From contig NZ_QYCN01000001.1 of assembly GCF_003583925.1 (NCBI RefSeq), forward strand, positions 106,094 to 170,093: DNA of 64,000 bases, written 5' to 3'. The position numbers and the translations under genes are program-made. This document shows, one piece after another, positions 44,224 through 52,646 of this stretch. The stretch comes from Hymenobacter rubripertinctus. GTDB lineage: Bacteria; Bacteroidota; Bacteroidia; Cytophagales; Hymenobacteraceae. The notes under the pieces are model-generated. The model was not told where the DNA came from, did not search any database, and was given only the letters and a program-made list of their open reading frames with translations. Every line of letters begins with the position of its first letter. Position 1 is the stretch's first letter.

Positions 44224-44984
44224 GCGGCGGCTTTAGTTTTGAGCTTGGCAAATTTCAGAAAGACACCCCAGGCGGAAATAACGGCAATACTCAGCCCGGC
44301 GAAACCATCCAGAAAACCCGCCCGCAGAAAATAGCCGTGCACGAATTTCCAGGCGGGCTTCAGCAACAGGTGAAACCACGAAACCCGGCGCTTGCCGCGT
44401 AGCCACAGCTCGTCGGCGGCGATGCTAGTGAAACGGTTAAGCTGCCGCACGTGCTGCTCCACTGAGTCGTAGGAAAAGTGGAGGGCGTCGCCGGCCAACG
44501 GCAGCGGGGCAGGCTGCCCGGCGGCCAGTTCGTAGCGCTCGTGCAGCAACAAGCCTTCCCAGTGCCCCAGGCGGCGGTCGTAGAGGCGCAACTTGCGGTC
44601 GGGGTACCAGCCGCCGTGGCGCACCCAGCTGCCGCAGTAGTTGGTGAGCCGGGCCAGGGTGTAGCCGCCGCCCCGCCAGTTTTCCCGGGCCGCCTGAATG
44701 CTACGGCGCAGCTCCTCGGTCAGCACTTCGTCGGCGTCAAGTTGCAGCACATGATGGTGACGGGCCTGGGCGGTGGCAAAGTTCTTCTGCTCCACGTACC
44801 CCGCAAAGGCGTGCTGCACCACCCGCGCGCCTAGCGCCCGGCAGATTTCCACGGTGCGGTCGGTGGAAAAGCTGTCGATTACCACCAACTCATCGGCCAC
44901 GGCGCGGGCGGCTTCGAGGCAGCGGGCAATGTTGGCTTCTTCGTTGAAGGTGATGACGACGACGGACAGCGGGAGGACGAGCAT
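44220..44984 (-). CDS. Glycosyltransferase family 2 (WaaE/KdtX-like)
   Basis: 254 residues starting MLVLPLSVVVITFNEEANI (ATG 44984; a TTG three codons upstream is possible). The catalytic D83-x-D85 lies in LQLDADEVLTEEL, followed by GGWYPDRKLRLYDRR, typical of LPS-core beta-glucosyltransferases of the WaaE type. A hydrophobic C-terminal stretch (~220-245) may anchor it at the membrane. It overlaps the GT9 gene by 4 bases, supporting a two-gene LPS-core unit. Confidence 0.85.
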   Translation of the reverse strand: MLVLPLSVVVITFNEEANIARCLEAARAVADELVVIDSFSTDRTVEICRALGARVVQHAFAGYVEQKNFATAQARHHHVLQLDADEVLTEELRRSIQAARENWRGGGYTLARLTNYCGSWVRHGGWYPDRKLRLYDRRLGHWEGLLLHERYELAAGQPAPLPLAGDALHFSYDSVEQHVRQLNRFTSIAADELWLRGKRRVSWFHLLLKPAWKFVHGYFLRAGFLDGFAGLSIAVISAWGVFLKFAKLKTKAAA

Positions 44985-45072
44985 AGGCGGCAAATATCGG
45001 ATGATTTGGGCGGTGATGATGCGAACCGCCCCGCAACGGGCGCGTATAGCCGGGCAACCAATCCTTTATCCC

Positions 45073-45951
45073 ATGACAACTGCTGCTTCTGAACAGATTA
45101 CCCTCGTAACCGGCGCCACTTCCGGCATTGGCAAAGTAACGGCCCGCGAGCTGGTGCGCCAGGGCCACCACGTAATCCTATTAGCCCGCAACGCCGAAAA
45201 AGCTGCCCGCGTCCGCCAGGATTTCCAGGCCATCGCCCGGCCCGGCCAGCGCGTCGATGTGCTGCTTTGCGACCTGTCGAACCTGGGCCAGGTGCGGCGG
45301 GCGGCGGGCGAGTTCCTCCAGCGCTACGACCACCTCGATTTGCTCATCAACAATGCCGGCCTGCTGTTTGGCAAGCAGCGCGAGGAATCGGCCGACGGCT
45401 TCGAAATGACGCTGGCTACCAACTACCTTGGCCCATTTCTGCTTACCAGCCTGCTATTGCCAGCGCTAGAGAAAAGCCCGGCGGCCCGCATTATCAACGT
45501 GGCGTCGGTGGCCCACCGCTTCTCTAATCCCAAGCTGGCCGACCTCAACCAGGAGCACGATTACAACCCCCTGTGGCAGTACGGCAACACGAAGCTCTAC
45601 AACATCCTTTTCACGCAGGAGCTGGCCCGGCAGTTGCGCGAGCGGGGCACCGATAATATCGTCACCAACAGCCTGCACCCGGGCGCCGTGGCCAGTGGCT
45701 TCGGCTCGGAGTCGGGCGGTTGGCTCACGCTGATGACTACACTGGGCCGGCCGTTCATGATTTCGACCGAGCAAGGTGCCCGCACCACGCTGTTTCTGGC
45801 CACCAACCCCGTGGGTGGGCAGGTTAGTGGTGGCTACTTTGATAAGCAGAAGGCCAAGGCCGTGAAGCACGATTTGACGGCCCCCGACAAGGCCCGGCAG
45901 CTCTGGGAGCAGACCGAGGAAATGGTGGGCCAGAAGTTTTTCGGGAAATAA
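45073..45951 (+). CDS. Short-chain dehydrogenase/reductase (retinol dehydrogenase-like)
   Basis: 292 residues from ATG 45073; a longer frame would run antisense through the GT2 gene. The NAD(P)-binding motif TGATSGIG is at 13-20, followed by LLINNAGLL, NVASVAH (catalytic Ser) and YGNTK (Tyr-x3-Lys). The pattern with a long substrate loop matches SDRs related to human retinol dehydrogenases and WW-domain oxidoreductases. The substrate cannot be inferred. It is divergent from the glycosyltransferase pair. Confidence 0.88.
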   Translation: MTTAASEQITLVTGATSGIGKVTARELVRQGHHVILLARNAEKAARVRQDFQAIARPGQRVDVLLCDLSNLGQVRRAAGEFLQRYDHLDLLINNAGLLFGKQREESADGFEMTLATNYLGPFLLTSLLLPALEKSPAARIINVASVAHRFSNPKLADLNQEHDYNPLWQYGNTKLYNILFTQELARQLRERGTDNIVTNSLHPGAVASGFGSESGGWLTLMTTLGRPFMISTEQGARTTLFLATNPVGGQVSGGYFDKQKAKAVKHDLTAPDKARQLWEQTEEMVGQKFFGK

Positions 45952-45971
45952 AAACGAGAAGACTTTACTTT

Positions 45972-46013
45972 CAATGCAAACGACCAACTCTTGAGAGTTG
46001 GTCGTTTGCATTG
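45972..46013 (+). terminator. Hairpin after the SDR gene, overlapping the next promoter
   Basis: A 19-bp stem (ATGCAAACGACCAACTC and complement) with loop TTGA. It lies 20 bases after the SDR stop. The distal arm contains the -33 TTG of the following gene. Confidence 0.75.
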
Positions 46014-46028
46014 GGGCCAGTAGCTTTG
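45998..46028 (+). promoter_or_regulatory. Promoter for the membrane protein gene at 46063
   Basis: TTG (45998-46000), a 20-base spacer, and TAGCTTTG (46021-46028), 35 bases upstream of the ATG. Confidence 0.65.
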
Positions 46029-46062
46029 GCATGCTCCTGCTACTTCCTATTTGGCCCTCTGT

Positions 46063-47250
46063 ATGTCCAACGCTATTTCAGCTACTCAAACAACCTACAG
46101 CTATGGCACCGCCAAAGGCTGGCGAATTTTCATCTATCTGTTCGCTCCGTTACTGGTATTGCTCTTTCTATCCGCCCCTTTCTGGCTCGCAGATGGACGC
46201 TGGAACACCGGGATGGTTGTGCTGACTGCAGCTTTTGTAATGTTCGGGCTGTTTATGGCCTTCGCGGTCTATGAGACATACAAGGCCCGCCATATTTTCT
46301 CTGACCAAAGCATTGTGTACGCCGGAGCCTTGCGGCGGAAGGAGATTCCGCTGGCGGGCGTGAAAGGCTACCGCACCGATGACAAGTACATCCATATCAT
46401 TCCTACCTCGAAGCAATACCCAGGCATCCGCATCGGCTATACTAGCGAGGGGTATGCGCAGATTCAGGAGTGGCTGGCCGACCGGTTTCCGGACTTAGAT
46501 GTCCAGCAGCAGCAGCAAGAAACTGAAGCGCTTCGGCAGGAAGTTGAGTTCGGACGCGACGAGTTGGAGCGGGAGGCCAACCTGGCCCGGGCACGGCAAG
46601 TGAGCCGGGCGCTGAACGTTGCCGGTTGGCTGGTGGGCGGCTGGCTTTTCTTTTTTCCTAAACCCTACGACTGGGCCGTAGCCGTGGCCCTCGCCCTTCC
46701 GCCCCTGGCCGCGCTGGTCCTTTTCTGGCACCGTGGCCTGATTCGCCCCGATGAGCGCAAAGAAAGCGCCTACCCAGCCCTGACCTCTGCGCTGTTTATC
46801 CCGGGGCTGGCGCTACTGCTGCGGACGCTGCTTGACTTTGAACTACTGGCCTACCAACCGCTCTTCCCCTACGCCCTCGGTGCGGCGGTATTGCTGGCGA
46901 CGGCATTGCTTTTGGGCAGCCAGCGGTTTGTGCGCGCCAATCGGGCAAGCGCGCTACTGACAATCGGAGCCGTTTCGCTGCTGTACGGCTACGCGGCGGC
47001 AGTGGCCGCGAACTGTGTTTTCGATACTTCCGGAGTGCAGGTGCATGCCGTGCCAGTGCTCGACAAGCACTTCACCTCCGGCAAATCGAGCACGTACTAC
47101 CTCAACGTGGGTCCCTGGGGGCCTCGCCCGCAGCCCGACGATGTAACGGTAACCCAGGACTTCTACGAGCAGACCGCCGTGGGCGACTCTGTTCGCGTGT
47201 ACCAGTTGCCCGGCCAGTTGGGGGCCAGCTGGTTCACTACGGGCGAGTAA
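46063..47250 (+). CDS. Membrane protein of unknown function with a PH-like segment
   Basis: 395 residues from ATG 46063. Two N-terminal transmembrane segments (about 22-45 and 52-74) precede a ~70-residue region whose pattern (HIFSDQSIVYAGALRRKEIPL, YIHIIPTSKQYPGIRIGY) resembles bacterial PH-like domains. A Gln/Glu-rich coiled coil follows (~150-185), then about five more hydrophobic segments. The C-terminus, with YYLNVGPWG and a VRVYQLPGQLG end, looks extracytoplasmic. No named family was recognised. A Bacteroidota promoter precedes it. Confidence 0.7.
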   Translation: MSNAISATQTTYSYGTAKGWRIFIYLFAPLLVLLFLSAPFWLADGRWNTGMVVLTAAFVMFGLFMAFAVYETYKARHIFSDQSIVYAGALRRKEIPLAGVKGYRTDDKYIHIIPTSKQYPGIRIGYTSEGYAQIQEWLADRFPDLDVQQQQQETEALRQEVEFGRDELEREANLARARQVSRALNVAGWLVGGWLFFFPKPYDWAVAVALALPPLAALVLFWHRGLIRPDERKESAYPALTSALFIPGLALLLRTLLDFELLAYQPLFPYALGAAVLLATALLLGSQRFVRANRASALLTIGAVSLLYGYAAAVAANCVFDTSGVQVHAVPVLDKHFTSGKSSTYYLNVGPWGPRPQPDDVTVTQDFYEQTAVGDSVRVYQLPGQLGASWFTTGE

Positions 47251-47271
47251 GCTGACGGCCCACCAAAAGCT

Positions 47272-47306
47272 AAAACCCCGCCCGGCGCAGCGCCGGGCGG
47301 GGTTTT
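47272..47306. terminator. Bidirectional terminator between convergent genes
   Basis: A 17-bp GC-rich stem (AAAACCCCGCCCGGCGC and complement) with a one-base centre, flanked by A-run and T-run. It serves both the membrane protein gene and ahcY. Confidence 0.9.
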
Positions 47307-47330
47307 TCTATAGTCTGAAAGCACGAAAGC

Positions 47331-48650
47331 CTAGTAGCGGTACAAATCCGACTTGAACGGACCTTCCACGTCTACGCCGATGTACTTGGCCTGATGCGGG
47401 CGAAGCTCCTCCAGTTCAACGCCGATTTTGGCGAGGTGCAGGCGGGCTACCTTCTCATCGAGGTGCTTGGGCAGGGTATATACCTGGTTCTCGTACTGGT
47501 CGGCGTTCTGCCACAGTTCCAGCTGAGCCAGTACCTGATTGGTGAACGAGTTCGACATCACAAACGAAGGGTGGCCGGTGGCGCAGCCCAGGTTCACGAG
47601 GCGGCCTTCGGCCAGCACGATGATTTCTTTGCCGTCGATGGTGTACAGATCTACCTGGGGCTTGATGGTGTCCTTGGTACTACCGTAGTTCTTGTTCAGC
47701 CAAGCCATGTCAATCTCATCATCGAAGTGGCCGATGTTGCAGACGATGGCCTTGTCCTTGAGGGCGCGGAACGAGGCTTCGGTGATGATGTCGCAGTTGC
47801 CGGTAGCCGTTACCACAATGTCGGCCTCCTTGATGGCGGTCTCCATTTTCTTCACGGCGTAGCCGTCCATGGCGGCCTGTAGGGCGCAGATCGGGTCGAT
47901 TTCGGTTACAATAACCCGGGCACCGGCACCGCGCAGCGAGGCGGCAGTACCTTTCCCTACGTCGCCGTAGCCGGCTACTACGGCAATTTTGCCGGCCATC
48001 ATCACGTCGGTAGCCCGGCGGATAGCATCCACGGCCGACTCTTTGCAGCCGTACTTGTTATCGAACTTCGACTTGGTCACCGAGTCGTTGATGTTGAACG
48101 CGGGCATGGGCAGGGTGCCGGCCTTCACGCGGTCGAGCAGGCGCAGCACGCCGGTCGTCGTTTCTTCCGACAGGCCTTTGATGCCGGCCGCCAGCTCGGG
48201 GAACTGGTTGAGCACCATGTTGGTCAGGTCGCCCCCGTCGTCGAGAATCATGTTCAGGGGCTCACGCTTCTCACCAAAGAACAGGGTCTGCTCGATGCAC
48301 CAGTTGAACTCCTCTTCCGTCATGCCCTTCCAGGCATATACCGGAATGCCGGCGGCGGCAATGGCCGCAGCAGCGTGGTCCTGGGTCGAGAAGATGTTGC
48401 ACGAAGACCAGGTTACGTCGGCTCCGAGGGCGATGAGCGTTTCGATGAGCACCGCCGTCTGGATGGTCATGTGCAGGCAGCCGGCTACGCGGGCACCTTT
48501 CAGCGGCTGGCTGGTGCCAAATTCGTCACGCAGGGCCATCAGACCGGGCATCTCGGCTTCCGCCAAACGAATCTCCTTGCGGCCCCACTCGGCGAGGCTC
48601 ATGTCTTTCACTTTGAACGGAACGTAGGCCGTCATCTTGGTATCCACCAT
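47331..48650 (-). CDS. ahcY: Adenosylhomocysteinase
   Basis: Hydrolyses S-adenosylhomocysteine to homocysteine and adenosine, clearing the product inhibitor of methyltransferases and feeding methionine synthesis. The 439 residues start at ATG 48650 ([20 protein letters not shown]). NAD-binding [19 protein letters not shown], the [15 protein letters not shown] substrate region, and the C-terminal PFKSDLYRY are all present. A TATCTTTG -7 element lies 31 bases upstream. It ends at a shared terminator. Confidence 0.97.
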   Translation of the reverse strand: MVDTKMTAYVPFKVKDMSLAEWGRKEIRLAEAEMPGLMALRDEFGTSQPLKGARVAGCLHMTIQTAVLIETLIALGADVTWSSCNIFSTQDHAAAAIAAAGIPVYAWKGMTEEEFNWCIEQTLFFGEKREPLNMILDDGGDLTNMVLNQFPELAAGIKGLSEETTTGVLRLLDRVKAGTLPMPAFNINDSVTKSKFDNKYGCKESAVDAIRRATDVMMAGKIAVVAGYGDVGKGTAASLRGAGARVIVTEIDPICALQAAMDGYAVKKMETAIKEADIVVTATGNCDIITEASFRALKDKAIVCNIGHFDDEIDMAWLNKNYGSTKDTIKPQVDLYTIDGKEIIVLAEGRLVNLGCATGHPSFVMSNSFTNQVLAQLELWQNADQYENQVYTLPKHLDEKVARLHLAKIGVELEELRPHQAKYIGVDVEGPFKSDLYRY

Positions 48651-48680
48651 GGTAAAACAGATTTTTTCTTTACTAAACCA

Positions 48681-48688
48681 CAAAGATA
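48681..48688 (-). promoter_or_regulatory. -7 element upstream of ahcY
   Basis: Minus strand TATCTTTG matches TAnnTTTG, 31 bases upstream of the ahcY ATG. Confidence 0.6.
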
Positions 48689-48727
48689 TTCAATTTGTTA
48701 AGCTGAGTCCAGCCGCTGCGGTATAAC

Positions 48728-48783
48728 TACCTGATTCAGAAAGCCCGCCCCGGATATCCGGGGCGGGCTTTCTGAATCAGGTA
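48728..48783. repeat. 56-bp perfect palindrome after the DUF4397 gene
   Basis: 28-bp arms with no loop (centre GGATATCC, flanks AGAAAGCCCGCCC and complement) lie between the DUF4397 gene stop and the ahcY promoter. It can form a stem of ~26 bp with a four-base loop and probably ends the DUF4397 transcript. Confidence 0.85.
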
Positions 48784-48796
48784 ATCGTGAATCCGG

Positions 48797-49540
48797 CTAG
48801 TTGTTCTGGATAATCACAGCTTTAGGCTGCAAGGCGGGGTTTATGTTGCCCAGGATTCCGCGCACCAGCACGGTGTATATTTTTCCGGCCTCGTAGGTTT
48901 TGTTGGCCGTTGGGTTGCCATTGCCGTCTCCCACGGTTACGACGGTAGTAGACGCCGGACCAGTTGTTACCAGCAGATTGTAGGTTCCGGTCGGGATAGC
49001 AGCAAAGGCCGATGCGCTACCGAAAGCAGCACTCACGCCGGCCAGATCGGTTGCCCCGTTTATCGTCTGTTGCGACAGTTTCACGGGCGAGGGAGCATTC
49101 TGTCCCATGTGCACGATGCGAATCTTGGCCGTCCCCGCAGCGGGGGCCGCCAGATCGTCCTCAAACGCGTTCAGCGCCACTGCGGCAGTCCCGGTTGTGT
49201 AGGCGAAAACGGAGTAGCTCTTATCCTTGGCCAGCAGCACATCCTGGGTAGCTACCGTCTGTCCGCCGTTAACCACGTTTATTTTGAACGTGTTATTGCC
49301 TGCATTGATGGTGGAGTAGTTCGTATTGGTACCGTACTCCAGCTGCCCCAGGTCGGTGGTATTGGCCAGGGCCTGAATTTTCAGGTTCGCCCCGGCGGCG
49401 GCATGAACCACCAGCACTTTGGCCTGGTCGGGAGCAGGAGCAACCGGCTCATCGTCCTTGGAGCAGGCCGAGAAAGCCAGCACGGCGGGCAGGGCCATCA
49501 GCAAGGCGGCCGGGCGGAAATACGAAATCAGCGTTTTCAT
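48797..49540 (-). CDS. DUF4397 domain lipoprotein
   Basis: 247 residues with a lipoprotein signal: hydrophobic stretch then LAFSAC with Cys26, followed by SKDDEP, which suits export to the cell surface or outer membrane. Two repeated modules, starting with AKVLVVHAAAGANLKI and AKIRIVHMGQNAPSPV, match DUF4397. The family has no known activity and may be a surface Ig-like domain. It is alone between the 56-bp palindrome and the divergent gene at 49688. Confidence 0.85.
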   Translation of the reverse strand: MKTLISYFRPAALLMALPAVLAFSACSKDDEPVAPAPDQAKVLVVHAAAGANLKIQALANTTDLGQLEYGTNTNYSTINAGNNTFKINVVNGGQTVATQDVLLAKDKSYSVFAYTTGTAAVALNAFEDDLAAPAAGTAKIRIVHMGQNAPSPVKLSQQTINGATDLAGVSAAFGSASAFAAIPTGTYNLLVTTGPASTTVVTVGDGNGNPTANKTYEAGKIYTVLVRGILGNINPALQPKAVIIQNN

Positions 49541-49674
49541 AGTCTGGAGTTAGGGGTGAATTGACTGCCACAACGAATACCGTGCTGGTTTTGTTGAGCG
49601 GGCACTTAAACTTTTCCTCGATGAATTGCACTTTTTTCTCGTCTGACGGCTTAGTAAGCTGATCAAACGCGCCG

Positions 49675-49682
49675 TAGATTTG
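49675..49682 (+). promoter_or_regulatory. -7 element just upstream of the gene at 49688
   Basis: TAGATTTG matches TAnnTTTG and ends only 5 bases before the first ATG. Transcription would begin at or very near that ATG, so the message may be leaderless or start at the second ATG (49697). Confidence 0.5.
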
Positions 49683-49687
49683 TACTT

Positions 49688-50308
49688 ATGCCCCAGATGC
49701 CTCTCCCCGCTCTCATTCGTGTTTTACGCCGTTCTGCTCTTGCTGTCGTTTGCCTCACTGGCCTGACTGTCGGAGCTCAGGCCCAGCAGGCAACCATTAT
49801 CCGGCTGGCCCCGGAAGACCAGGAGCGCGGACTGAACGGGGTGCAGAAAAACTTCTATTTTACGACCGAAACGGGCATTGCTACCCCCGATTACCGGAAC
49901 GCCGGTTTCTTTGGGCAGCACTTGCGACCCTACCTGGCCGGCAACCAGGAGGCGCTGGGCAACCTGAACCGGTACCGGCAGCAGAAGTGGCTGTTCGTGG
50001 CCGAGCGGCTCACGTTTGTGGGGGCCGTGGGGTTGTACAGCCAGCAGGTGCTGGCACTGGATGAAAAGCAGCAGTATTTCAACAATACCCAGAAAGCAGC
50101 CGTTGGCCTGGCGGCTTTCAGCCTGCTGAGCAACGTCTTTATCTCGCGCAATACCAACTCGCACTTTCAGCGGGCGGTGGAGGCCAACAACGCCGGGTTG
50201 CCCGCCGCCCGCACGGGCGTCCTGTACCAGCTGCGCCCCAGCACGGTGGGCCTGGCTGCCAGCGCTACCGGCCAGCCGCTGCTGGCCCTGAGCTGGAACC
50301 TGCGCTAA
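49688..50308 (+). CDS. Exported hypothetical protein
   Basis: 206 residues with a signal peptide (hydrophobic core about 13-28, cleavage near GAQAQ). A TAGATTTG element lies 6 bases upstream of the ATG. Two later moderately hydrophobic stretches (LFVAERLTFVGAVGLYSQQV and KAAVGLAAFSLLSNVFI) may span a membrane or pack in a helical bundle. No family was recognised. A 14-bp inverted repeat follows it (50328-50393). Confidence 0.65.
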   Translation: MPQMPLPALIRVLRRSALAVVCLTGLTVGAQAQQATIIRLAPEDQERGLNGVQKNFYFTTETGIATPDYRNAGFFGQHLRPYLAGNQEALGNLNRYRQQKWLFVAERLTFVGAVGLYSQQVLALDEKQQYFNNTQKAAVGLAAFSLLSNVFISRNTNSHFQRAVEANNAGLPAARTGVLYQLRPSTVGLAASATGQPLLALSWNLR

Positions 50309-50327
50309 CGCCCTTGGGGTTACCAGG

Positions 50328-50393
50328 CCGTTGCGGCGGGACTTTCGGTATGCTTTCCTGCGGGGAACGGCCGGGAGCCCCGCCGCAACGGCT
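50328..50393. repeat. Inverted repeat after the exported hypothetical gene
   Basis: Arms of 14 bp (GCCGTTGCGGCGGG and complement) at 50328-50341 and 50380-50393 flank a 38-base loop. It lies between two plus-strand genes and may be an intergenic palindromic repeat or a weak terminator. Confidence 0.6.
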
Positions 50394-50455
50394 TAGTTGT
50401 TTTGTCTGACACCCTATTCCAAAACCTGATTCCGGCACATTGCCGGATTCCTGCT

Positions 50456-50463
50456 TAGGTTTG
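50456..50463 (+). promoter_or_regulatory. -7 element upstream of the THUMP-like methyltransferase gene
   Basis: TAGGTTTG matches TAnnTTTG, 70 bases upstream of the ATG at 50533. This places the transcription start downstream of an in-frame ATG at 50440 and supports the shorter protein. Confidence 0.5.
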
Positions 50464-50532
50464 ACCGCGCCTTACACGTCGGCCCGGGAAAGTCCCGGGG
50501 CCGGCTCCGGCCCGTTTTTCGCAGTTTTCTAC

Positions 50533-51726
50533 ATGGAATACCCGCTGCCCACGGCGGCCCGGCAGTACGTTGCCGACCACCTGCACGACGACCCCGCCCA
50601 ACTCGCCCTGCAAGCCCGCCGTTACCCCGGCCTGCCCGTACCCGACCTGGTCCGGCAGATTCAGGCCCGCCAGAAAGCCCGCGTCAAAATCCCGACCTGG
50701 GCCGCCAACCCCGACCTGGTTTTCCCGCCCGCCCTCTCGGTGGAGCAGGCTTCTTCCGACCGTACGGCGGCCTTCAAAGCCTCCCTCGTGCAGGGCCACC
50801 GCCTGGCCGACCTGACCGGCGGCTTCGGGGTGGATGCCGCCCATTTCGCCACCACCGTAACGGAGGTGCAGTACGTGGAGCGCAGCGCGGCCCTGGCCGA
50901 GGTGGTGCGCTTCAACCTGGCCCAGCTGGGCATCGGAAACGTGCAGTGCCACACCGCCGACGCCGCCCAGTTTCTGCGGAGCACTCCCGACGCCTTCGAC
51001 TGGATTTACCTCGACCCGGCCCGGCGCGATACGGCGGCCAAGAAAATTTTCCGCCTCCAGGACTGCGAGCCCGACGTGCTGCGCCTGCTGCCCCTGCTGC
51101 TGCACAAGAGCCGCAGTGTGCTGCTCAAAACCTCCCCCATGCTCGATATTGAGCAGGCTATTCAGGAGCTGCGCCAGGTACGGCGGCTGTGGGTGGTAGC
51201 CGTGGACAACGAGTGCAAGGAGGTCCTCTACGAGTTGGGGCCTGAGCCGGCCATCGACCCCGAACGGTACACCGTGAACCTGCGGCGTGATGGAACTCAA
51301 CAAGAATTCCGGCTGAACCGGGCCCGGGAGAGTAAGGCGGTGGCCCGCTACGCCGAGCCCCGCCAGTTTCTGTACGAGCCCAACGTGGCCGTGCTCAAAG
51401 CCGGCGGATTTAAGAGTGTGGGCACGGCCTTCGAGCTCTTCAAGCTCCACCAGCACAGCCACCTCTACACCTCCGATACTTTGCGCACCGACTTCCCCGG
51501 CCGCAAATTTCGCATCCGGGCCGTGGAGAAGTACGATGGTCCGGCCCTGCGCGCCCACCTCGGCCCCGAGGTCCGGGCCAACGTCACGACCCGCAACTTC
51601 CCCGATACGGTGGCCGAGTTCCGCCACCGCACCAGCATCCGCGAGGGCGGCGACTTGTACCTGTTCGCCACCACCAACCTGGAAGGCAAGCTACTGGTGC
51701 TGGTATGCGAGAAGGTCACCGCCTAG
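50533..51726 (+). CDS. Class I SAM-dependent methyltransferase, THUMP-like domain
   Basis: 397 residues from ATG 50533 (MEYPLPTAARQYVADHL). The SAM-binding motif I is LADLTGGFGVDAAHFA (91-106), and motif IV is YLDPARRD (159-166), the DPARR form typical of the THUMP-like SAM methyltransferases of Bacteroidota. The C-terminal part (FLYEPNVAVLKAGGFKSV) is the THUMP-like domain. A nucleic acid substrate, probably tRNA or rRNA, is inferred from the family but not shown. Confidence 0.85.
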   Translation: MEYPLPTAARQYVADHLHDDPAQLALQARRYPGLPVPDLVRQIQARQKARVKIPTWAANPDLVFPPALSVEQASSDRTAAFKASLVQGHRLADLTGGFGVDAAHFATTVTEVQYVERSAALAEVVRFNLAQLGIGNVQCHTADAAQFLRSTPDAFDWIYLDPARRDTAAKKIFRLQDCEPDVLRLLPLLLHKSRSVLLKTSPMLDIEQAIQELRQVRRLWVVAVDNECKEVLYELGPEPAIDPERYTVNLRRDGTQQEFRLNRARESKAVARYAEPRQFLYEPNVAVLKAGGFKSVGTAFELFKLHQHSHLYTSDTLRTDFPGRKFRIRAVEKYDGPALRAHLGPEVRANVTTRNFPDTVAEFRHRTSIREGGDLYLFATTNLEGKLLVLVCEKVTA

Positions 51727-51743
51727 GAGCACGAATCAGGATC

Positions 51744-51824
51744 ACGGATTACACGGATTTTGTAGCTGGCCCTGATGGTACCATACCGCCCATTGAAGCC
51801 AGCTACAAAATCCGTGTAATCCGT
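51744..51824. repeat. 27-bp inverted repeat of the ATCCGTG type
   Basis: Arms 51744-51770 and 51798-51824 (ACGGATTACACGGATTTTG and complement at the outer part) with a 27-base loop. A further tail of ATCCGTG units (51825-51847) runs into the 3' end of the DNA glycosylase gene. It lies between convergent genes. Confidence 0.85.
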
Positions 51825-51835
51825 TAAAATCCGTG

Positions 51836-52417
51836 CTAATCCGTGATCCGGAAGCGCCAGGGCAGGTTGGCGGCGGCGGGGCCGGCGTAATCGAGGCCGA
51901 TGCGGGGACCGGCCAGGAGGTGGTGGTCGGCAATGATTTCACTGGCGTCTTCGAGCCAGAGCAGGTCGCCTTGCAGGTCGGTGCCGGTGAGGGCGGGCGT
52001 GAGGCCGAGGGCCTGGGTGAGCATGGCCGGCCCGGCCGTGAGCTTGCGGGCGTCCTTGGCGGTCCGGCCGCGCCGCTGCTCCATTATTTCCAGGCCCACC
52101 AGCGGCTCAATGGCCCGCAACAGCACGGTATCGGGTTTGTCGGCCGCGTTGGTGCAGATGTTGAACAGCGTGTGCTGGCGGTACACGCTGTAGAGGTAGG
52201 CCCGGCCGCCGGGCGCGCGCAGGGCATGGCCGTGGGTTCCGCGCCGCTTCAGGTGCAGCTGCATGGAGTCGTCGCCGAGGTGAGAGTACGCTTCGGTTTC
52301 AACAATCCGGCCGCCGGTCAGCTGCCCGTCTACCCGCGAAAACACGTGCTTGCCCAGCAAGTCGCGGGCAATCTGCACGGGGTCGGGGCGGCGGTAAAAT
52401 TCGGGCGGAACCTTCAT
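51836..52417 (-). CDS. DNA-3-methyladenine glycosylase (AAG/MPG family)
   Basis: Base-excision repair enzyme removing alkylated purines. The 193 residues include LARDLLGKHVF-like ARDLLGKHVFSRVDG, GRIVETEAYSHLGDDSMQLH (catalytic Glu in ETEAY), GRAYLYSVYRQHTLFNICTN and the C-terminal PRIGLDYAG. Its final codons (RITD) come from the ATCCGTG repeat, so the repeat has shaped the C-terminus. Confidence 0.92.
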   Translation of the reverse strand: MKVPPEFYRRPDPVQIARDLLGKHVFSRVDGQLTGGRIVETEAYSHLGDDSMQLHLKRRGTHGHALRAPGGRAYLYSVYRQHTLFNICTNAADKPDTVLLRAIEPLVGLEIMEQRRGRTAKDARKLTAGPAMLTQALGLTPALTGTDLQGDLLWLEDASEIIADHHLLAGPRIGLDYAGPAAANLPWRFRITD

Positions 52418-52425
52418 GAATGGAT

Positions 52426-52457
52426 GTGAGGTGGTGAGGTGGTGAGGTGGTGAGGTG
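52426..52457. repeat. Four tandem copies of an 8-bp unit
   Basis: GTGAGGTG is repeated four times exactly, 9 bases upstream of the glycosylase gene start. It is a candidate for slippage-based length variation in the 5' region of that gene. Confidence 0.8.
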
Positions 52458-52482
52458 GGAATACGGAAGTTTGGTACAATGG

Positions 52483-52583
52483 GAACGTCATTCCGAGCTT
52501 GCCGAGGAATCTCGCGTGCTGACGTTGCAACACCAATCCAACGTCAGCACGCGTCATTCCTCGGCAAGCTCGGAATGACGTTC
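52483..52583. repeat. 45-bp near-perfect inverted repeat
   Basis: Arms 52483-52527 and 52539-52583 match except at two positions, with an 11-base loop. The outer part contains CATTCCGAGCTTGCCGAGGA, a sequence type I associate with dispersed repeats in Hymenobacter-like genomes (recollection, not checked). It lies between the glycosylase gene and the riboswitch promoter. Confidence 0.9.
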
Positions 52584-52631
52584 TTCTTTTGCTCGTTGCT
52601 CCCCCCTCTCCTACTTCCCAACTTCTTGCCC

Positions 52632-52639
52632 TATCTTTG
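52632..52639 (+). promoter_or_regulatory. -7 promoter element for the cobalamin riboswitch transcript
   Basis: TATCTTTG matches TAnnTTTG and lies 8 bases before the first riboswitch stem. The expected transcription start fits the riboswitch boundary. Confidence 0.7.
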
Positions 52640-52646
52640 CGGCTGT

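Noticed and set aside
44773..45072. 100-codon N-terminal extension of the SDR protein
   Set aside because: It runs antisense through the GT2 gene and the SDR family start coincides with ATG 45073.
50455..51627. 390-codon minus-strand frame opposite the THUMP-like methyltransferase
   Set aside because: Antisense shadow without any recognisable motif; the plus-strand frame has the DPARR and SAM-binding motifs.
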